Assembly (NCBI GenBank): GCA_047602575.1
Contig: JASGGY010000003.1
Coordinates: 1,178,001 to 1,242,000 of the forward strand
Direction of reading: 5' to 3'
Length of the DNA stretch: 64,000 nt
Source: UBA1366 sp047602575
Lineage (GTDB): Bacteria; Bacillota; Clostridia; Oscillospirales; Ruminococcaceae
Translations under genes and position numbers: made by a program
Notes under the pieces: model-generated
Told to the model about the DNA's origin: nothing
Database searches by the model: none
The model's input: only the letters and a program-made list of their open reading frames with translations
Shown: piece by piece, positions 49,984-58,695 of the stretch
Position numbering within the stretch: the first letter of the stretch is position 1
Layout of the letters: each line of letters opens with the position of its first letter

Positions 49984-51210
49984 ATGAAAAAATTCATTTG
50001 CGCCGCAATAACGGGTGTGATGCTGCTCTGTTCGGCATCGGTAACGGCTTTTGCGACGGAGCAGGACGCCGACGCGCTGCTTAAGTCCACCGCGGATTAT
50101 GCCGTCGATCAGTTCTTCACGCAAACCCCGCCGACCTACGGGGACGAGTGGTATGTGATTGCCCTCGCGCGCAGCGGGCTTGACGGTGCGGACACGTTCT
50201 GCGAAACCTACTACGCCAACGCGTCGCAGGATTTCGCCGACAAAGGCGGCGTGTATACGGACGAAACGAACACAGAGGCTTTCGCGGAATATGTCCGCGT
50301 CGGTCTGGCACTCGCCGCGATGCACAAGGATGCGGCGGACTTCGGCGATTACAATCTCCTTGATAAATTCACCGCCGCAGATGCGGACGATTACGCCGCC
50401 GCATCCACCGCAACGCTTGCCTACGCGCTGCTACTGACGGATTATTACGCGCCGGAGCTTTCCGACGCCGATGCAATCGAAACGGCGCTCAAAACAGAAA
50501 TCATGACGCGATATGTATCCGGCACGGGCTTTACCGATCTGCCCGGCGATGATGCCGTCAGCACACTTGCCACTGTACAGGTGATTCAAGGGCTTACGCC
50601 CCTTGTCGCAAGTGAGGATTCACCCGAATTTGACGCAATCATCGCCGCGTTTGCGTATCTAAAAGCCCAGCAGGATCCTGGTTCGGGCGCGATTTTCTCA
50701 TCGGATGCGTTAAACCCCAGCACAACCGCACAGGCGATCATCGCCGTGACGGAATTGGGCGCGGAGGTTTTTGACGCGTATACAAACGAAAACGGCACAA
50801 CGCTGCTTGACGGACTGCTCGGCTTCCTGCTTGAGGGCGGCGGCTTCTATGATCCGGAAAGCGGTGCGGAAGCGGGTGCGGATTACTTTGTCACACGGGA
50901 TGCGCTCCTTGCGCTGACCGCCTATGTGCGCATGGAAAACGGCGACACGGAGCTGTTCAATTTCGCCGATTCCTACACCGACGATACCGACAGCACCGGT
51001 GATACGGAAAGCACCGGTGACAGTACATCCGAAAGCGAAAGCGAAAATCAGACCGACAGCACGACGGATTCCGATGACACTTCCGCGGACAAAACCGTTG
51101 AAAAGAACGATACCGTTCCCACCGGAAGCTCCGCCACCAAGGCGCTGATCCTGAGTGCCTGTGCGCTGGTGGCACTCGCCGCCTGCCTGATGCTGCGGAA
51201 AAAGAAATAG
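49984..51210 (+). CDS. Secreted, membrane-anchored protein with prenyltransferase-like (toroid) fold
   Basis: A 408-residue protein. A signal peptide (residues 1 to about 25) is followed by a helical repeat region of about 290 residues with the pattern of alpha/alpha-toroid domains (DEWYVIALARSGLDGAD, YVRVGLALAAMHKD, TAQAIIAVTELG). Then come a Ser/Thr/Asp-rich linker and a C-terminal helix with KKK. NDTVPTGSS before the helix resembles a sortase-type PxTG signal but is not canonical. The function is unknown; related domains sit on the surface of gut Clostridia. The ATG at 49984 follows GGGAGG. Confidence 0.8.
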   Translation: MKKFICAAITGVMLLCSASVTAFATEQDADALLKSTADYAVDQFFTQTPPTYGDEWYVIALARSGLDGADTFCETYYANASQDFADKGGVYTDETNTEAFAEYVRVGLALAAMHKDAADFGDYNLLDKFTAADADDYAAASTATLAYALLLTDYYAPELSDADAIETALKTEIMTRYVSGTGFTDLPGDDAVSTLATVQVIQGLTPLVASEDSPEFDAIIAAFAYLKAQQDPGSGAIFSSDALNPSTTAQAIIAVTELGAEVFDAYTNENGTTLLDGLLGFLLEGGGFYDPESGAEAGADYFVTRDALLALTAYVRMENGDTELFNFADSYTDDTDSTGDTESTGDSTSESESENQTDSTTDSDDTSADKTVEKNDTVPTGSSATKALILSACALVALAACLMLRKKK

Positions 51211-51251
51211 CCCGCCCACAGGCTGCGGCTTCAACCTTAAACAGGGATAAC

Positions 51252-51290
51252 AAAACCGGGAAGCAAAACGCTCCCCGGTTTATTTGTTTA
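51252..51290. terminator. Bidirectional terminator between convergent genes
   Basis: AACCGGG/CCCGGTT plus AGC/GCT around one mismatch (51254-51280). T-rich sequence follows in both directions. Confidence 0.75.
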
Positions 51291-51294
51291 TTGT

Positions 51295-51447
51295 TTAGCC
51301 AAGTCCACCCCAGCCGTTGCCTGTATCGCCGTCGTCGTTGTCGTCGTCGAAAATCGTAAAACCATTCGGTCCGGATTCGTCGGCAATGGTTTCTTCCAGC
51401 AGGAACGCAGTAATGTCAAGCGTAGGCGCTTCATAACTCTTCTTCAT
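51295..51447 (-). CDS. 50-residue acidic peptide gene, possible modified-peptide precursor
   Basis: The ATG at 51447, with AAAGGTGAAG upstream, opens a 50-codon frame. It begins MKKSYEAPTLDITAF, continues with LLEET, a run of Asp and Asn, and ends GNGWGGLG. The opening matches the recurrent MKKxYxxPxLxxxxF leader of small Clostridial peptides, and the Gly-rich tail looks like a core peptide, but no maturation enzyme is adjacent. It lies 36 bases behind the large secreted protein gene and is probably cotranscribed with it. It is too short to be found by a simple length cut-off. Confidence 0.65.
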   Translation of the reverse strand: MKKSYEAPTLDITAFLLEETIADESGPNGFTIFDDDNDDGDTGNGWGGLG

Positions 51448-51483
51448 CTTTCTTCACCTTTCATTCTTACTTCGTTCTACAGG

Positions 51484-54400
51484 TCAATTTCGCCCTGGAA
51501 ATCCGTCGTCGGCGGCATCTCTTAAATCGCTCAGATTGACTTCCATCACCTCGGTGTAGGTTGTCTTTTCGTCGATTGTGTAGTAAGCGCGCACATAGAG
51601 CGTTCCGGTCAGCTGGGCGGCGGTGAACGTTCCGGGAACATAGGTTACGAAATAATCCGCATTCCAGATCATATCCGGTGTAACATCTTCTTCAAACGGG
51701 AGGTTCTGAATGGACTTGTATGCGCTGGTGGCTTTGAGTGCCGTTCCGTCGTTGCGGTCGGGGTTGGTGATGGTGGTAGAAGCAAAGAATCCTGTTTCGA
51801 TGGAATCTGCGGAAAGCGCGTCGGTGTCAATCGCGGATACATACCGCAGAGAGTAGGAACCGTTTGCATTCTGTCTTGCCTGAACGCCCACCATCGTGAC
51901 GGGGGCTGTGGCGGGGAAAAGCGCCTGTACGGTCAGTTTATAATTGGAATAAGCGTATGTCGTCGATACCGCACCGGCTGTAGTAAAGATGTTCATATTG
52001 CCCTGTACAGCGGGCAGTGTGTAACCGCTCTTTGCCGTGATTGTATAGGTCACGCCATAATATGTTCCGCGGGCGAATGTACCATCGAAATCAAACTCCG
52101 CAACAGATACGCCCGGCACAACGGAATACCACTGACAATCGCTGAGCGTATACTGATCACTTTCATCCAAGGTCAAATCCGGTGAAGCGCCCGTGACTGG
52201 TGCGTCGATGCCGGTGATGGTGAGATCGTTGACGGTCACATCGGGTGCTGTATAGGTGATGCTGAACGGGATGATCACCGTTCCGCTTGCGTTGCCTTTT
52301 CCGACGATGACCGCGGTGGCGGTGTTCGTCCCGGCTTTGACGTTGTTATAATAGGAAACGGTATAGTCTGCTGCAGTTAAGCCTGCGGCTGTTCCGGTCA
52401 GATTCACGGCAGGGGTCTGTGCGGTGGCGTTGTCACCCGCAACCGTGGTGCTTGCCAGCGCGACGTTCGAAGCGGAAAGCACGATGGCTTTCACGGCAAA
52501 CGTTGCGGTGAGCGTGCCGGTGTAGTTGCCTTTTCCGGTGACGGTGACGGTTGCCGTGCCGACGTTGGTGTTGTTTGTGTAGGCAATGTCATAATTCGCT
52601 GCCGGTAAAACCGTGCCACCGAGTGTTACCGTTGCGGCGGGCGTTTTCGCCGTGCCGTCATAATCATAAGAAGTCGCCGCGAGCTTAAGTGTTGCACCGG
52701 AAATTGACTTCACGGTAACGACGATTCTTGCCGAGCCGGTGACGGTCGCGTAGCTGGGGTTTGTCACGCGGTAGTCAACTGTGGTTTCTCCGGCATTCTG
52801 ACGGGTGGGGCTTGTGCTTAAGGTATAAGTAGCTCCGCCGTCGTCGCTGTAGCGAATCGTGCTACCCGCAGGGGCGGTAACGCTGATGCCGTGTTCCGCG
52901 CCGTCATACACGCCGGTATAACCGGTTGCCGTGACGGACATCGGGATGGTGGACGCCGTGATGGTAAAGGTACGCGAAACGGTCTGAAGGTTATATGCGC
53001 CGTTGTGAAGGGTTGCGGTGATGGTTGCCGTGCCAACATCAATGTTGTCGTCGTACGCAACCGTGTAATACGGGTCATCCGGGAATTCTGCGTCATATTC
53101 GCCGTATTCCTCGCTGCCGACTTTCAGTCTTGTGATTCCCGGCGTGCAAGCCGAACCGGTGTATGTAAAGCTTGCGGGCGAGATGTTGAATTTCACCGGT
53201 GCCCAGTGTGCGTACAAATAGACGTTGCCCGTAACGCTCGGGATATCTGTCACAAACGTTCCGCCGGTTGCTTGTGTGTACCAGCCGGAGAATAAAGCAT
53301 TCTCCTTTACCGGATGAATTTCATTCGTTATATCCGTGAACCAAGTTGACGGAAGAACATCGCCGTAATACGTATCATCGCTGACTGTTTCGTCGCCTTC
53401 GTCCGTATAATCCGACTCGCTGAACGCACCGCCGTTTGCGTCAAGGGTTACGGTATATTCCTCCGGTTCCCAGAGAGCATAAACCGTCGCATCGTGGTCA
53501 AACGTGGATGTGCTGAAAATCTTCGTTCCGCCATTCAGCATCGTGTACCAACCCATGAATGTATTACCTGTCTTGGTTGGCGGTGTCGGGAGGGTGATTG
53601 TGCCGTCGGCGTTGGTTTGCACGGGGTCAACCGCTGAGCCGCCTGTGCTGTTGAAGGTTACAGTATAAGTATTCAGTGTCCAGTGTGCGTATAGCGTTGT
53701 ATCCTCTGTCAGAGAAGGAATGGACGTAATCTTGTTGCCACCCGTTGTAGCGTCATACCAGCCGTCAAAGCTATAGTTGTCTCTGATCGGGGTGCTCGGG
53801 AATGTCACCGAACCACCATTTGCGATCTGATCCGTTGTATATATATCCATTGCGGTATCGGCATCATTTCCGTCATATCCAAGGTTATAGGTAACAAACC
53901 GATCGGTCGTGAAGCTAAAATTATCTATCGAAAAATAACAGGTAGGAGCAGTAAGAACAATGCTGATTTTATCCACCAGTGCAGTATAGCCATTTCCGTA
54001 TAAGTCTACCAAAGAGTAACCATTGTCTATAAGATTATCATATAAAAGTGTATCCGTAAAATCATCGTCGGCCAACTCATACCTATATTTCTCTATCGCA
54101 CCATAATATCCGATTACTGTAACATGAATGTTGTTGACTTGATTCACGGTTGCATCCATAGATTCGGCAGGAAACAAATAGAAACTTTTCACATGAACTG
54201 GGGTGCTGGGTATAATATTGTACGTCCCCGCATTATAGCCCATCGTATCCAGTAAATAATCCGAACTGTTATATCCAACCACAGACCAGTATTTTACCGT
54301 CAACCCGTCTGTCAAAGAAAAATTAACTCCGTTGCTTGTAAAGGAAGCCGCACCTGCACTTTGTGATTCGAAATCTTCTGTAACATCCGCCGCCGTAACT

Positions 54401-54504
54401 TTAACTGCACGATCAAACAGCCCGGTAATACTGCCGGAAAACGACCCCGTCACCAGCGAAAACGCCATGACTGCCGCTGATATGCCTGCCAATATTTTTT
54501 TCAT
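51484..54504 (-). CDS. Large secreted repeat protein (InlB B-repeats and MBG-like domains)
   Basis: A 1006-residue protein. A signal peptide ends near residue 38 (KVTAAD). A unique N-terminal domain of about 165 residues follows. Three Listeria/Bacteroides-type B-repeats come next (around 205-275, 280-345, 350-435, each with GW at FxGWY and LYAHW or VYALW). Then come several Ig-like MBG-type repeats (NVGTATITATL, NVGTATVTVTGKGNYTGTL) and a C-terminal domain. There is no sortase signal or C-terminal membrane helix. It is likely a secreted adhesin or matrix protein. The ATG at 54504 follows GGGAGG. Confidence 0.85.
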   Translation of the reverse strand: MKKILAGISAAVMAFSLVTGSFSGSITGLFDRAVKVTAADVTEDFESQSAGAASFTSNGVNFSLTDGLTVKYWSVVGYNSSDYLLDTMGYNAGTYNIIPSTPVHVKSFYLFPAESMDATVNQVNNIHVTVIGYYGAIEKYRYELADDDFTDTLLYDNLIDNGYSLVDLYGNGYTALVDKISIVLTAPTCYFSIDNFSFTTDRFVTYNLGYDGNDADTAMDIYTTDQIANGGSVTFPSTPIRDNYSFDGWYDATTGGNKITSIPSLTEDTTLYAHWTLNTYTVTFNSTGGSAVDPVQTNADGTITLPTPPTKTGNTFMGWYTMLNGGTKIFSTSTFDHDATVYALWEPEEYTVTLDANGGAFSESDYTDEGDETVSDDTYYGDVLPSTWFTDITNEIHPVKENALFSGWYTQATGGTFVTDIPSVTGNVYLYAHWAPVKFNISPASFTYTGSACTPGITRLKVGSEEYGEYDAEFPDDPYYTVAYDDNIDVGTATITATLHNGAYNLQTVSRTFTITASTIPMSVTATGYTGVYDGAEHGISVTAPAGSTIRYSDDGGATYTLSTSPTRQNAGETTVDYRVTNPSYATVTGSARIVVTVKSISGATLKLAATSYDYDGTAKTPAATVTLGGTVLPAANYDIAYTNNTNVGTATVTVTGKGNYTGTLTATFAVKAIVLSASNVALASTTVAGDNATAQTPAVNLTGTAAGLTAADYTVSYYNNVKAGTNTATAVIVGKGNASGTVIIPFSITYTAPDVTVNDLTITGIDAPVTGASPDLTLDESDQYTLSDCQWYSVVPGVSVAEFDFDGTFARGTYYGVTYTITAKSGYTLPAVQGNMNIFTTAGAVSTTYAYSNYKLTVQALFPATAPVTMVGVQARQNANGSYSLRYVSAIDTDALSADSIETGFFASTTITNPDRNDGTALKATSAYKSIQNLPFEEDVTPDMIWNADYFVTYVPGTFTAAQLTGTLYVRAYYTIDEKTTYTEVMEVNLSDLRDAADDGFPGRN

Positions 54505-54563
54505 ATGTATCCTCCCTTGTCCGTTCGCGGGTTTTGCCCGTCCGCATTAACCTATATACTTTG

Positions 54564-54592
54564 ATTATACTGCTTGTTCACTGCGTTGTCAA
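54564..54592 (-). promoter_or_regulatory. Consensus sigma-A promoter of the large secreted protein gene
   Basis: TTGACA (54587-54592) and TATAAT (54564-54569) on the minus strand are 17 bases apart. Confidence 0.88.
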
Positions 54593-54634
54593 GCGATTTC
54601 CCACGGATTCCGTGAATTAATTTACAAATAATTA

Positions 54635-54669
54635 ACCAGCCCCGCGCCATTAAACAACGCAGGGCTGGT
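54635..54669 (-). terminator. Terminator-like hairpin downstream of the AmtB-PII gene
   Basis: ACCAGCCC (54635-54642) pairs with GGGCTGGT (54662-54669), with GCG/CGC inside. Only a weak T-rich tail follows on the minus strand. Confidence 0.6.
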
Positions 54670-54700
54670 ATACCATTATAAATGGGCTTTCATCAGTTGA

Positions 54701-56428
54701 TTAGTTGAGTGCGGAAACACCTGTCTCGCCCGTTCTCACGCGCACGACTTCCTCAACGTCATAGATGAATATCTTTCCGTCGCCGATGTTGCCGGTGTAA
54801 AGCGCTTTCTTCGCCGCAGAAACCACGCGTGCAACGGGTACCATCGATACCACGACTTCCACCTTGATCTTCGGCAGCAGGTTCATTTCCACCTCAACGC
54901 CGCGGTAGTAATCCGTGCGTCCCTTCTGCGTTCCGCAGCCGAGCACCTGCGTCACCGTGATGCCCGTTACACCGATGTCGTTGAGCGCCGCCTTGAGGTT
55001 CTCGAATTTGCTCTGCTTGCAGATGATGGAAACCTTCGAGATTTTGTCCGCCTGCGGCAAGCCCGAACCCATCAGCTCGACAGGAATTGCCGCGCTCATC
55101 GGCACTTCGTCGGTGTCGTTTTCCATGATCCGATAGTCGCTCATCGCACCCACCGCCGGCATAAAGTCCGCGTAGCACGATGCAAGCCCATGCTGGCTCG
55201 CGTCCAGACCGCTCAGCTCATCCTGCGGCGAAACGCGCAGCCCGAAGAGCTTCTTGATCAGATAGAACATGCCGAACGCCGTTACGCCCGTCCATGCGAA
55301 AATCGCCGCCATGCCGGTCAGCTGAATGCCCAGCTGGTGGAAGCCACCGCCGTAAAACAAGCCCGTAACCGTGCTGTCCGGCGCTGTTTTGGTGGAAAAC
55401 AAGCCGATTGCGATGCCACCCCAAATGCCGTTGAACAGATGCACAGGCGCTGCGCCCACCGGGTCGTCCACGTGCAGCACATGATCAAGAAACCACACGC
55501 CGAAAATAATCAGCACGCCGGAAACCGTTCCGATTGCCGCCGCGCCCAGTCCGGTCACACAGTCGCAGGCGCCCGTTACCGCCACCAGACCCGCCAGCGA
55601 AGCGTTCAGGCACATCGAAATATCGGGCTTTCCGTATTTCGCCCATGTAAAAATCATGCACACGATTGTCGCCACCGACGGAGAAACCGTCGTCGCCACA
55701 AGAATCGTCGCCAGCTGCGAAACCGATGTCGCGCCGCCGCCATTAAAGCCGTACCATCCGAACCACAGGATGAACGCACCCAGCGCGCCCAGCGTAACCG
55801 AATGCCCCGGAATCGCCTTGACCTTTATGACCTTGCCGCCGCTGTCTTTTTCAAACTTTCCAAGGCGCGCACCCAGCATCGCCGCACCGATGAGCGCGGT
55901 CAGACCGCCCACCATGTGAATCGGCGTTGATCCAGCAAAATCATGATAACCGAGCTTTGCCAGCCAGCCGCCGCCCCAGACCCAATGCGCCTCGATGGGG
56001 TAAATGACCGCAGAAATGATTACCGAATATGCGCAGTAGCCAATAAACTTTGTGCGCTCCGCCATCGCACCCGACACAATCGACGCCGTCGCTGCGCAGA
56101 ACATGAGGTTGAAGATAAAATTCGACCAGTCAAAATTGCCGTAGTCCGAGAACATCTGCAGATCCGGTGCGCCGATCAGCCCGAACAGCGCGTTCTCGCC
56201 GCTGAGAAAGCCGAAGCCCACCACCATGAATACCACCGTGCCGATGCAGAAATCCATGAGGTTTTTCATGATGATATTGCCTGCATTTTTGGCGCGGATA
56301 AAGCCTGCCTCAATCATCGCGAAGCCGCACTGCATAAAGAACACCATCGCCGCGGCGATCAGCTTCCACGTGCCGAACAGCTCCGTATGTAGCGCCGCCT
56401 GCACCTGCCCGATTACATTTGTGTCCAT
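54701..56428 (-). CDS. amtB: Ammonium transporter fused to a PII signalling protein (AmtB-GlnK fusion)
   Basis: A 575-residue fusion. Residues up to about 410 are an Amt channel with GWYGFNGG and both pore His (TPIHMVGG and APVHLFNGIWGG). After a linker of about 45 residues, the last 110 residues are a complete PII domain (SKVSIICKQSKFENLKAALN, T-loop GTQKGRTDYYRGVEVEMNLL, KIFIYDVEEVVRVRTGE). Normally GlnK is a separate protein that plugs AmtB when nitrogen is sufficient; here the regulator is covalently attached. The ATG at 56428 has GGAGG eight bases upstream; the frame is open further upstream without domain content. Confidence 0.95.
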   Translation of the reverse strand: MDTNVIGQVQAALHTELFGTWKLIAAAMVFFMQCGFAMIEAGFIRAKNAGNIIMKNLMDFCIGTVVFMVVGFGFLSGENALFGLIGAPDLQMFSDYGNFDWSNFIFNLMFCAATASIVSGAMAERTKFIGYCAYSVIISAVIYPIEAHWVWGGGWLAKLGYHDFAGSTPIHMVGGLTALIGAAMLGARLGKFEKDSGGKVIKVKAIPGHSVTLGALGAFILWFGWYGFNGGGATSVSQLATILVATTVSPSVATIVCMIFTWAKYGKPDISMCLNASLAGLVAVTGACDCVTGLGAAAIGTVSGVLIIFGVWFLDHVLHVDDPVGAAPVHLFNGIWGGIAIGLFSTKTAPDSTVTGLFYGGGFHQLGIQLTGMAAIFAWTGVTAFGMFYLIKKLFGLRVSPQDELSGLDASQHGLASCYADFMPAVGAMSDYRIMENDTDEVPMSAAIPVELMGSGLPQADKISKVSIICKQSKFENLKAALNDIGVTGITVTQVLGCGTQKGRTDYYRGVEVEMNLLPKIKVEVVVSMVPVARVVSAAKKALYTGNIGDGKIFIYDVEEVVRVRTGETGVSALN

Positions 56429-56480
56429 CCCAACATCCTCCAGATCCGTTCCCGATGGGCGCGGGCGCATCCGGTAATTT

Positions 56481-56510
56481 AAAAAAAGCCATAGCTCCGC
56501 CCGCTATGAC
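56481..56510 (-). terminator. Leader terminator (attenuator) before the AmtB-PII gene
   Basis: On the minus strand GTCATAGC-GGGCGGA-GCTATGGC followed by seven T lies between the promoter and the start codon, about 55 bases before the latter. A GCTG-TGTGAG-CAGC hairpin precedes it. Nitrogen genes in Firmicutes are sometimes controlled by antitermination with such two-hairpin leaders, but the loop bases expected for ANTAR proteins are not all present. Confidence 0.65.
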
Positions 56511-56560
56511 CTCATCGTCACAAATTTTCTATTCGTTTATGCTGCTCACACAGCGTTCTG

Positions 56561-56589
56561 ATTATATCACACTGTAACATCCGATGCAA
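56561..56589 (-). promoter_or_regulatory. Promoter of the AmtB-PII gene
   Basis: TTGCAT (56584-56589) and TATAAT (56561-56566) on the minus strand are 17 bases apart. Confidence 0.7.
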
Positions 56590-56837
56590 GGGGTTTTTGA
56601 TGCTTTTATAAATTTTGTCGTTTTACAGCTGGTCATGCGTTTTCACGCAGTCGTTTTGCACGTATTCATTCATTTTTATTTTTTAACTATGTCTTTAATT
56701 TAAATAATATACTTCAGGAATACACCGTACAGGGGTATCTTTCCAGATTCATCGTCTGCCGGTATTTTTCATGCAACACGCACCTGCGCGCACGCTTTTT
56801 TTGTGCGCAGAAGCTGCACTGCGCCGTTCTCCCCCCC
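56590..56837. other. AT-rich intergenic stretch without recognised feature
   Basis: This lies between the AmtB promoter and the terminator of the exporter operon. I see no reading frame, RNA or repeat in it. Confidence 0.6.
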
Positions 56838-56880
56838 AAAAAACCACCCCGCCGGCATACGTCATTCGTACGCCGGCGGG
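56838..56880 (-). terminator. Intrinsic terminator of the seven-gene exporter operon
   Basis: CCCGCCGGC (56848-56856) pairs with GCCGGCGGG (56872-56880), with TACG/CGTA inside. On the minus strand GTGGTTTTTT follows. Confidence 0.8.
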
Positions 56881-56935
56881 ATGACTTGCACCGGTAAAAT
56901 TCACAGTGGAAAAGCCGCGGGGTATGCGTTCTTTC

Positions 56936-57910
56936 TTACCGCATGTAGATTTTTGTGATGATTTCCTCCATCGGCAACTCGCGCACGGAGATGTCGGTGA
57001 AGCTGACCTGCGCGGTGATGGTTCTTAAAAACGCATCGACCGGCAGGCGCGCGGTATCAATTTCCAGCGTGACCTCAAGCGGCGAGGGCTGCGTAAGTAC
57101 CTTGATTTCCGCCGTGTCCGCGAACGCATGGGGCTGTTCCAGCTTCAGCTCCACGATTTTTTTCTCGCCCAAGCTGTTGCGGAGTTTTTCGAGCGTATCG
57201 TCGAACACCTTTTTGCCGTGGTTGATGACGACGACGCGGTCTGCAAGCTCTTTGACGTCGTCAAGGTCGTGGGTGGTAAGCAGAAAGGTTGTTCCGGCGG
57301 CGTTGCGGCTGCGGATGAAGGTGCGGATGCTATTTTTCGCGATGACGTCCAGCCCGATGGTCGGCTCGTCGAGGAACACAATCGGCGGGTTGTGGAGCAT
57401 CGCCATGATGAATTCGCATTTCATCCGCTCGCCCAAAGATAGCACCCGCGTGGGCTTGCGCATGATTTCCTCCGTGCCGAGCAGGACGGAAAGCTCATCC
57501 AACCGTGCCTTATAGTCAGTGTTGCTGATGCCGTAAATTGCTTTGTTCATCGCGAAGCTGTCCGCCGGGGGGATGTCCCAGATCAGCTGGGATTTCTGCC
57601 CGAACACCGCGCCGATCTGCGAAACATAGCGCCGGCGCTCCTTTGCCGGGTTAAAGCCCAGCACGCTGATGTCGCCGCTTGTCGGGTAAAGCGCGCCGCA
57701 GAGCATTTTGATCGCGGTGGATTTCCCCGCGCCGTTCGGCCCTAAAATGCCGCAGATTTCCCCCTGCGCGATGGTGAACGTTACGTCGTCCACCGCATTG
57801 ACGACGACCTTTTTCCGGTGAAAGAAGCTTTTTACCGTTTCGCCGAAGCCGCTGCCGCGCTCGTAGGTTGCGTAGGTTTTGGTTAAATTCTGCACGCGGA
57901 CGATTTCCAT
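56936..57910 (-). CDS. ABC-2 exporter ATP-binding protein (COG4586-like)
   Basis: A 324-residue ATPase with Walker A GPNGAGKST near residue 57, signature LSLGERMKCE, Walker B VFLDEPTIGLD and H-loop LTTHD. It also has a C-terminal domain of about 90 residues found in COG4586-type exporters. Its ATG overlaps the stop of the upstream permease gene (TGATG). It is the last gene of the operon. Systems of this group export peptides, antibiotics or unknown compounds. Confidence 0.92.
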   Translation of the reverse strand: MEIVRVQNLTKTYATYERGSGFGETVKSFFHRKKVVVNAVDDVTFTIAQGEICGILGPNGAGKSTAIKMLCGALYPTSGDISVLGFNPAKERRRYVSQIGAVFGQKSQLIWDIPPADSFAMNKAIYGISNTDYKARLDELSVLLGTEEIMRKPTRVLSLGERMKCEFIMAMLHNPPIVFLDEPTIGLDVIAKNSIRTFIRSRNAAGTTFLLTTHDLDDVKELADRVVVINHGKKVFDDTLEKLRNSLGEKKIVELKLEQPHAFADTAEIKVLTQPSPLEVTLEIDTARLPVDAFLRTITAQVSFTDISVRELPMEEIITKIYMR

Positions 57911-58695
57911 CAGCCGCCCACCCCCTCATAAAGCTTGATCATCCGGTTATACAGCCAGATGCCGGCAAGCAGGAACAACCCGCACGGAATCAGCATCAGC
58001 AGCACAAACCGCGGCGCGTTCCCGAGCAGCGCCGCGCAGGGGAAAAACCCGATCATCGCCACGGGAATGACGAACATCGTCACCGCACGCAGCGCTTTCG
58101 GGAAGATGCCGGCGGGGTATTTCCCGAACATCCGCACGCTGTCAAACAGCTCCGGAATGCGGGAATTGCCGATCCATTTAAAGCTGATTGCAGCCATGAT
58201 CAGATAAAGCCCGCCCATGACCGCAGCACCCGCCAAAAACAGCAGCACAAATTGCAGCCAATTCCCGATGCCGGGCGACGCGCCGGAAAACGCCAGCGAA
58301 ACCCCTGCCATTGCCCCGCCGCCGAGGAACAGGCTGAAGCTTTCGGGGTTGAAATTGTTTGAGAGCATATAGAGCAGCGGGTGCATCGGGCGCAGCAGGA
58401 TCAGCTCATAAGTGCCCTCGCGTATATGCCCCATCGTGTCCCAGACAATCCCCTCAAACACCAGCGACGAAAGCCCCAGAGATAGGGTGTAAATGCCCTG
58501 CAGCAGCAGAACCTCCCACACCGACCAATCGGGAAAGCTCGCCCCCGCGCTGTAAATCAGCACCGTCACCACCGGAAACAGCAGGTTCGACAGCAGCGTG
58601 ATGACTGTTCCCAGCAGGAAGCTCGACCGATAGGTCATCGCCCGCGCAAGAGCGGTTTTGACACAGGTGAAATAAATCCGCATTGCCCGCTTCAT
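57910..58695 (-). CDS. ABC-2 type permease (COG4587-like)
   Basis: A 261-residue membrane protein with about six helices (FLLGTVITLLSNLLFPVVTV, LLLQGIYTLSLGLSSLVF, ALRAVTMFVIPVAMIGFF, VLLMLIPCGLFLLAGIWLY and others). The ATG at 58695 overlaps the stop of the previous permease by four bases (ATGA). The longer open frame to 58902 runs over the neighbouring gene. It probably forms a heterodimer with the permease encoded upstream. Confidence 0.88.
   Translation of the reverse strand: MKRAMRIYFTCVKTALARAMTYRSSFLLGTVITLLSNLLFPVVTVLIYSAGASFPDWSVWEVLLLQGIYTLSLGLSSLVFEGIVWDTMGHIREGTYELILLRPMHPLLYMLSNNFNPESFSLFLGGGAMAGVSLAFSGASPGIGNWLQFVLLFLAGAAVMGGLYLIMAAISFKWIGNSRIPELFDSVRMFGKYPAGIFPKALRAVTMFVIPVAMIGFFPCAALLGNAPRFVLLMLIPCGLFLLAGIWLYNRMIKLYEGVGG

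Noticed and set aside
56429..56560. ANTAR-target tandem hairpins in the amtB leader
   Set aside because: There is a hexaloop hairpin before the terminator, but the loop (TGTGAG) lacks the A expected at position 1, and a clear second hairpin separate from the terminator is missing.
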